Of a stretch of 64,000 bases of DNA, positions 60,170 through 64,000 are shown piece after piece. The stretch's first letter is position 1. The number at the start of each line of letters is the position of its first letter. A program made the position numbers and the translations under genes. Source of the stretch: Stella humosa (GTDB taxonomy: Bacteria > Pseudomonadota > Alphaproteobacteria > ATCC43930 > Allostellaceae); contig NZ_AP019700.1 in NCBI RefSeq assembly GCF_006738645.1, positions 3,360,001-3,424,000 of the forward strand, read 5' to 3'. The notes beneath the pieces were generated by a model that was given only the letters and a program-made list of their open reading frames with translations, was not told where the DNA came from and made no database searches.

Positions 60170-60769
60170 TGCCGCTACCGTCAGCGTGCGATCGGCCGAC
60201 CGGCTGGCCGCCGCGAGCCGGAGGAGGCCGGGCAGGTCGCCCGGGCGGCGCAGCAGGGCCGCGAGGAGTGCCGCCGGGCGCAACCGTCCGGACCGATCTA
60301 CCGCCACCAACGAAGCCGCAGGCAAGGCCATGCCCGCGGCATCGACAACCACCCGGACCACGCTGAAGCCGATCCCCCGGGCGGACGCGACGGCAGCCAC
60401 GGCATGGGATTCGCAATCGACCGCCGCTGCAAGCCCGGCCGATCCGCCCTTCTCCGCCCGGCTTGCCATCACCCGGTCGGCGCCGAGCAGCAGGCCGGCC
60501 ATCGGGAACCCCGGCAGTCCCGCGCAGGTCCAGCGGCGGCCCGCCTGGTCGAGCACGGCCGTGGGCACGACGAGGTCGCCCGCCGCCAGGTCGGGCGAAA
60601 GACCGCCGGCATAGCCGAACGACACCAGCCAGTCGGCGCCGCGAGCGGCCAGTTCACCTGCCGCCTGGCGGGCGCCATCCGGTCCTGGGCCGCGACAGGC
60701 GACATCCAGCCCCGCGCCGGCGGCGATCCGCGCCTCTCGCGGCAGCCCGGTGACGATTGCGATCTTCAA
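60146..60769 (-). CDS. hpnG: Hopanoid-associated phosphorylase (adenosylhopane nucleosidase type)
   Basis: Phosphorylase-superfamily protein of 207 aa, matching HpnG, which removes adenine from adenosylhopane during side-chain formation. The frame opens with a TTG at 60769 that overlaps the shc stop (TTGA), giving 'LKIAIVTGLPREARI', the expected N-terminus; no ATG is available. 'LVSFGYAGGLSPDLAAGDLVVP' (about residues 56-77) and 'AVDCESHAVAAVASARGIGFSVVRVVVD' (with the conserved Glu and Asp) are family blocks. It is the last gene of the hopanoid group here. Confidence 0.88.
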   Translation of the reverse strand: MKIAIVTGLPREARIAAGAGLDVACRGPGPDGARQAAGELAARGADWLVSFGYAGGLSPDLAAGDLVVPTAVLDQAGRRWTCAGLPGFPMAGLLLGADRVMASRAEKGGSAGLAAAVDCESHAVAAVASARGIGFSVVRVVVDAAGMALPAASLVAVDRSGRLRPAALLAALLRRPGDLPGLLRLAAASRSADRTLTVAALRLARLG

Positions 60770-62634
60770 CCCCGCCCCACCAGCCGGTCCCAGCGGGCCA
60801 ACGCCCAGATTGGGAAATAGGCCGGATAGCCGCGATAGCGAAGGTGGAAGACGTTGGGAAAGCCGGTGCCGGTGTGCCACGGCTCGTCCCAGAAGGGGCC
60901 GTCTGCCGGCGCCTCGACCAGCCAGCGGATGCCCGCCGTCACCGCCGGATGCCCCGCCTGCCCGCCCGCCATCAGTCCCAGCAGCGCCCAGGCGGTCTGC
61001 GAGGCCGTGCCGGCGCGCGCGAAGCCGCGATGGGCCGGGCGGTAGGTCAGGCCATCCTCGCCCCAGCTTCCATCCGGCCGCTGCGCCCCCAGCAGGTAAC
61101 GGATGCCACCGGCCGCCGCCGGGTCGTCCGTCCCGAGCCCAAGTTCGGCCAGCGCCGACAGCGCCGACCAGGTGCCATAGACATGGTTTGTGCCCCAACG
61201 GCCGAACCAGGAGCCGTCCGCCTCCTGCGCGGCCTGCAAGAAGGCCAGACCGCGGGCCACCGCGGGCCGATCCTGCTGGCGGCCCAGCCTGCCCAGCGCG
61301 GCCAGGCAGCGCGCGGACACGTCGGCGGTCGGCGGATCGAGCAGCGCGCCATGGTCGGCAAACGGGATATGGTTCAGCCGGTGGTGGGTGTTGTCAGCAT
61401 CGAACGCGCCCCAGCCGCCATTGCGGCTCTGCATTCCAACGACCCAGCCGGCCGCGCGCGCGATGGCGGTCGCGGCATCGGAGTGGCCATCGAGGGCCAG
61501 GACCACGGCCGCCGTGTCGTCCAGGTCGGGGTAGTGGTCGTTGCGATACTGGAAGGCCCAGCCGCCCGGCGCCAGTCCTGGCCGGTCGCGCCGCCAGTCG
61601 CCGACCTTGTCCGTCACCTGGCGGTCCAGCAGCCACGCCCGGCCGCGCCGGGTGGCGCCGTCGGTCCCCGCCACGCCTTCCAGCGCCAGCAGCGACAGGG
61701 CCGTGTCCCAGACGGGGGACAGGCAGGGCTGGCAGCGGGCCTCGCCGCCATCCTCGACCACGAGCCGGCGCAGGGCGCTGCGCGCGCAGACCAGATCCGG
61801 ATCGCCCGGCGGCCGCCCGAGTGCCGTCAGGGCCATGACCGCGTTCGCCATGGCGGGAAAGATCGCCCCCAGCCCGTCCTCGCCGTTCAGGCGCTCGGTC
61901 AGGAAGCGCACGGCGGCATCCATTGCCCGCCGCCGGGCGGCGCCGGGCAGCATCGGCTCGGCCAGGCGGACCGCGGCATCGACGGCCAGGAACAGCCGGG
62001 CCCAGCGGTCGGCCGGCCTGGGTGCCGCAGCCGGCGCAGCGAACAGCTCGGCGATGGTGACACCGCGTGGGTTGGCCGCGCGCGGCTTCAGCGCCATCAG
62101 GATCAGCAGCGGCACGATCACGACGCGCGACCAGTAGGCGACCTTGTCGAGGTGGAACGGTGACCAGCGCGGCAGCAGCATGATCTCGACCGGCATCGCC
62201 GGCACCGCCCGCCACGGCACCTGCCCGAACAGCGCCAGCATGATCCGGGTGAAGACGTTGGCCGCCCCCGCCCCGCCCAGCGACAGGATCAGGCGTCGCG
62301 CGCCGGCCATGGCCGGCGCGTCGGGGTCGTCGCCCACCAGCTTCAGGGCGAAATAGGCCTTCACCGTCGCACTGAGGTCGCCCGCCCCGCCATGGAACAG
62401 CGGCCAGCCGCCATCGGCCCCTTGCGCGCGCCGCAGGTAGCGGGCGAGCCGCTGCTCCAGTTGCGGATCGGGATCGCCCAGGAAGTGGTTCAGCAGGATG
62501 TATTCGGCTGGGATGGTAGCGTCCGCCTCCAGCTCGAAGCACCACTCGCCGTCCGGTCGCTGCGCCGCCAGCAAGCCGTCGACGGCCGTCGCCAGCCGCT
62601 GCCCGACGCTGCGGCGAAAGTCAGCGTCGACCAT
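60766..62634 (-). CDS. shc: Squalene--hopene cyclase
   Basis: Membrane-associated triterpene cyclase of 622 aa (HpnF/Shc) that converts squalene to hopene or diplopterol. The protonation motif DxDD is seen as 'DLDD' in 'NDHYPDLDDTAAVVL' near residue 355. QW-type repeats include 'GADGGWPLFHGG', 'PGGWAFQY', 'NGGWGAFDADN', 'DGSWFGRWG' and 'DGSWGEDGLTY', and the C-terminal end 'YFPIWALARW' is standard. Start 62634 overlaps hpnE by 14 nt; a longer frame upstream is within hpnE. Length is slightly shorter than the usual 630-680. Confidence 0.95.
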   Translation of the reverse strand: MVDADFRRSVGQRLATAVDGLLAAQRPDGEWCFELEADATIPAEYILLNHFLGDPDPQLEQRLARYLRRAQGADGGWPLFHGGAGDLSATVKAYFALKLVGDDPDAPAMAGARRLILSLGGAGAANVFTRIMLALFGQVPWRAVPAMPVEIMLLPRWSPFHLDKVAYWSRVVIVPLLILMALKPRAANPRGVTIAELFAAPAAAPRPADRWARLFLAVDAAVRLAEPMLPGAARRRAMDAAVRFLTERLNGEDGLGAIFPAMANAVMALTALGRPPGDPDLVCARSALRRLVVEDGGEARCQPCLSPVWDTALSLLALEGVAGTDGATRRGRAWLLDRQVTDKVGDWRRDRPGLAPGGWAFQYRNDHYPDLDDTAAVVLALDGHSDAATAIARAAGWVVGMQSRNGGWGAFDADNTHHRLNHIPFADHGALLDPPTADVSARCLAALGRLGRQQDRPAVARGLAFLQAAQEADGSWFGRWGTNHVYGTWSALSALAELGLGTDDPAAAGGIRYLLGAQRPDGSWGEDGLTYRPAHRGFARAGTASQTAWALLGLMAGGQAGHPAVTAGIRWLVEAPADGPFWDEPWHTGTGFPNVFHLRYRGYPAYFPIWALARWDRLVGRG

Positions 62635-63895
62635 CGCCCGCCTTCTCCGCCCCCTCCACACCGCAGGCCAGCTCGGCCGCCCGGTCGCCGGAGCGGATGG
62701 CACCCTCGATCGTCGCCGGCAACGGCCCTGCCACCCAGTCGCCGGCCAGGAACAGGTTGGGCCAGGCGGTCCACGGCTGCGGTCGGCGGGCGACGTCGGC
62801 CGGCGTCTGGGCATAGGTCGCCCGCCGCTCCTTGATGACGCGGACGCGTGGCATGTCGCCGGTCAGCCGCAGGGCCACGCGCACGTCCTGCCACAGCCGC
62901 TGGGCCAGGTCGTCGGCATCGGCATCCATGCCGGCATCGGCGGCGCTCGTCGTCGTCGAGGCGACGTCGCCGCGCACGAATATCCATTCGGCCAGCCCGC
63001 CGATCAGGCCGAGCGGCGGCCGCACCCGCTCGGGCAGGCCGTCGACGCGGAAATGGGCATTCAGGATCGCGCGGGTCTCCAGCGGCACCGTCAGGTCGGG
63101 CACGATCTCGGCCGCTGCGGCCGGCGGCACCGCCAGGACCACCACGTCCTCCGGACCGACCGCGACGCTGCCGTCGGTGAAGCGCAGGGCGGCGATCCGG
63201 CCACGGCCGAACTCCAGCCCGCGCAGGCGCTGGTTGAACTCCGCCCGCACCGAGCGGCCGGCGAGCCAGGCCAGGGCCGGGTCGATGAAGGCCGCGTCCA
63301 GGCTGCGGGCCGCCATCAGCGGGCGGCAGGCGGCCCCGCCCCGCAGGAAGGTCTCGCGCACCACCGCCCCCAGCAGGGCGGCCGCGCCCTCGGTCGGCTG
63401 GGCGTTGAGGGCGGCGATGGCCAGCGGCAGCACCAGCGCCTCGTAGAGCGGGTGGTCGTCGGGCACGATCTGGGCGACCGTCTGGTTCGGCCCGGCCAGC
63501 ATCAGGCGGGCCAGCGCCAGATAGTCGCCCAGCACGGTGTGGGGCACGCGCGCCCGCTCGCTGAACAGCCAGAACGGCAGCCGCCCGCGCCCGAGGTCGA
63601 GGCGCCAGCGCCGGCGGTCGGTCAGGTCGATGAAATCGAACTGGGCGGTGGGCGGCCCCGTCAGCTCGGCCGCACTGCCGATGGTCTCGACGAAGCGCCG
63701 GGCCGAGCGGTTGCCGCTCAACAGCAGGTGGTTGCCATTGTCGATGGTGCGCCCCAGCACGGCGTCGAAGAAGCTGCGGCAACGGCCGCCGGCCTGGCCT
63801 GTCCCCTCGTAGAGGCGCACCCGCCGGCCGCGGCCGGTCGCCTGGACGGCGGCGGCCAGCCCGGCCAGCCCGGCGCCCACCACATGCACCGTCAT
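62621..63895 (-). CDS. hpnE: Hydroxysqualene dehydroxylase
   Basis: FAD-dependent amine-oxidase-fold protein of 424 aa. The dinucleotide motif is 'VHVVGAGLAGLAAAVQA' (residues 3-19), followed by 'LYEGTGQAGGRCRSFFD', typical of phytoene-desaturase-like enzymes and HpnE. The C-terminal FAD block is 'NLFLAGDWVAGPLPATIEGAIRSGDRAAE'. HpnE reduces hydroxysqualene from HpnC to squalene, the Shc substrate. Its place between hpnD and shc supports the assignment. Confidence 0.93.
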   Translation of the reverse strand: MTVHVVGAGLAGLAAAVQATGRGRRVRLYEGTGQAGGRCRSFFDAVLGRTIDNGNHLLLSGNRSARRFVETIGSAAELTGPPTAQFDFIDLTDRRRWRLDLGRGRLPFWLFSERARVPHTVLGDYLALARLMLAGPNQTVAQIVPDDHPLYEALVLPLAIAALNAQPTEGAAALLGAVVRETFLRGGAACRPLMAARSLDAAFIDPALAWLAGRSVRAEFNQRLRGLEFGRGRIAALRFTDGSVAVGPEDVVVLAVPPAAAAEIVPDLTVPLETRAILNAHFRVDGLPERVRPPLGLIGGLAEWIFVRGDVASTTTSAADAGMDADADDLAQRLWQDVRVALRLTGDMPRVRVIKERRATYAQTPADVARRPQPWTAWPNLFLAGDWVAGPLPATIEGAIRSGDRAAELACGVEGAEKAGDGRR

Positions 63896-63928
63896 CGGTG
63901 CCCGAACCCGCGCAAGACCGGCCCCCCG

Positions 63929-64000
63929 TCAGAACCAGGAATGGCGGATCGCCAGCCACAGCCGTTCGGCCCGGCCGAGGCGCACGCGCGGCTCCAGCCG
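63929..64000 (-). CDS. hpnD: Presqualene diphosphate synthase, C-terminal fragment
   Basis: The last 23 codons of a gene that enters the window from the right, ending at 63929. The tail reads RLEPRVRLGRAERLWLAIRH followed by SWF, close to the usual HpnD ending (an Arg-Val-Arg-Leu motif, then Lys/Arg-Leu-Trp and an Ala-Leu/Ile-Arg helix). HpnD condenses two farnesyl diphosphates to presqualene diphosphate, and it directly precedes hpnE in many hopanoid clusters. The call relies on the tail and on position only. Confidence 0.75.
   Translation of the reverse strand, partial: RLEPRVRLGRAERLWLAIRHSWF

Noticed and set aside
1-64000. tRNA, rRNA, CRISPR, prophage or insertion-sequence content
   Set aside because: No cloverleaf-like segment, regularly spaced repeat array, transposase, integrase or phage structural gene was seen. 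The only tandem repeats are the 17-bp and 16-bp units listed.

Overview
The window is a dense, GC-rich (about 70 % by eye) piece of a bacterial chromosome. It is almost certainly from an alphaproteobacterium, probably a Rhodospirillales-type lineage. The evidence is a folK-rpoZ-rsh-acpS-lepB-rnc-era housekeeping block, a recO-parC block, a bacterial aspartate/glutamate leucyltransferase (bpt), and a hopanoid cluster (hpnD-hpnE-shc-hpnG) at the right edge. Genes are tightly packed with many ATGA overlaps, and no gene-free stretch exceeds 300 bases. I found no rRNA, tRNA, CRISPR array, insertion sequence or prophage.

Region 1 (1-9814): a peptide-type ABC importer operon. It has two permeases, a secreted binding protein and two ATPases, interleaved with two amidohydrolases, a DUF2817 zinc-carboxypeptidase-like enzyme, an aldo/keto reductase and an ABM-domain protein. 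It looks like uptake plus hydrolysis of an unknown amide or peptide-like compound. Region 2 (9823-20509) is accessory: a 17-bp tandem repeat, an IclR regulator with a thiolase/DUF35 pair, and a RES-Xre toxin-antitoxin module. These are followed by a luciferase-like monooxygenase with two carboxymuconolactone-decarboxylase-fold proteins and a MATE exporter, then a glutamine-synthetase-like/N-formylglutamate-amidohydrolase-like/cysteine-hydrolase group, and a single-domain response regulator preceded by a possible leader ORF.

Region 3 (20511-25848, minus): a four-gene operon (ThDP enzyme, class III CoA-transferase, RraA-like protein, aminotransferase) with a flavin reductase upstream. Region 4 (25972-33031): bpt, an MFS transporter, and a PaoABC-type molybdenum aldehyde oxidoreductase next to a divergent LysR regulator. 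The Mo-binding subunit is split by an apparent one-base deletion. Region 5 (33054-36974): parC, recO and an RlmM-like methyltransferase.

Region 6 (37027-42953, minus): a carbohydrate-type ABC importer with two tandem, paralogous Tat-type binding proteins. Region 7 (43061-51446): the housekeeping block, then a NYN-domain protein translationally coupled to a family-5 uracil-DNA glycosylase, and two small proteins of uncertain function. Region 8 (51463-60169): a sugar catabolic locus. A ROK repressor faces an operon of two Gfo/Idh/MocA dehydrogenases, a binding protein, two permeases, a SIS-domain isomerase and a ROK kinase. It has no ATPase of its own; the UgpC/MalK-type ATPase of region 6 is the only carbohydrate-type one in the window. 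Region 9 (60146-64000, minus): hopanoid synthesis genes.

Functions rest on motifs and family resemblance read by eye; substrates of the importers and catabolic operons are inferred only loosely.
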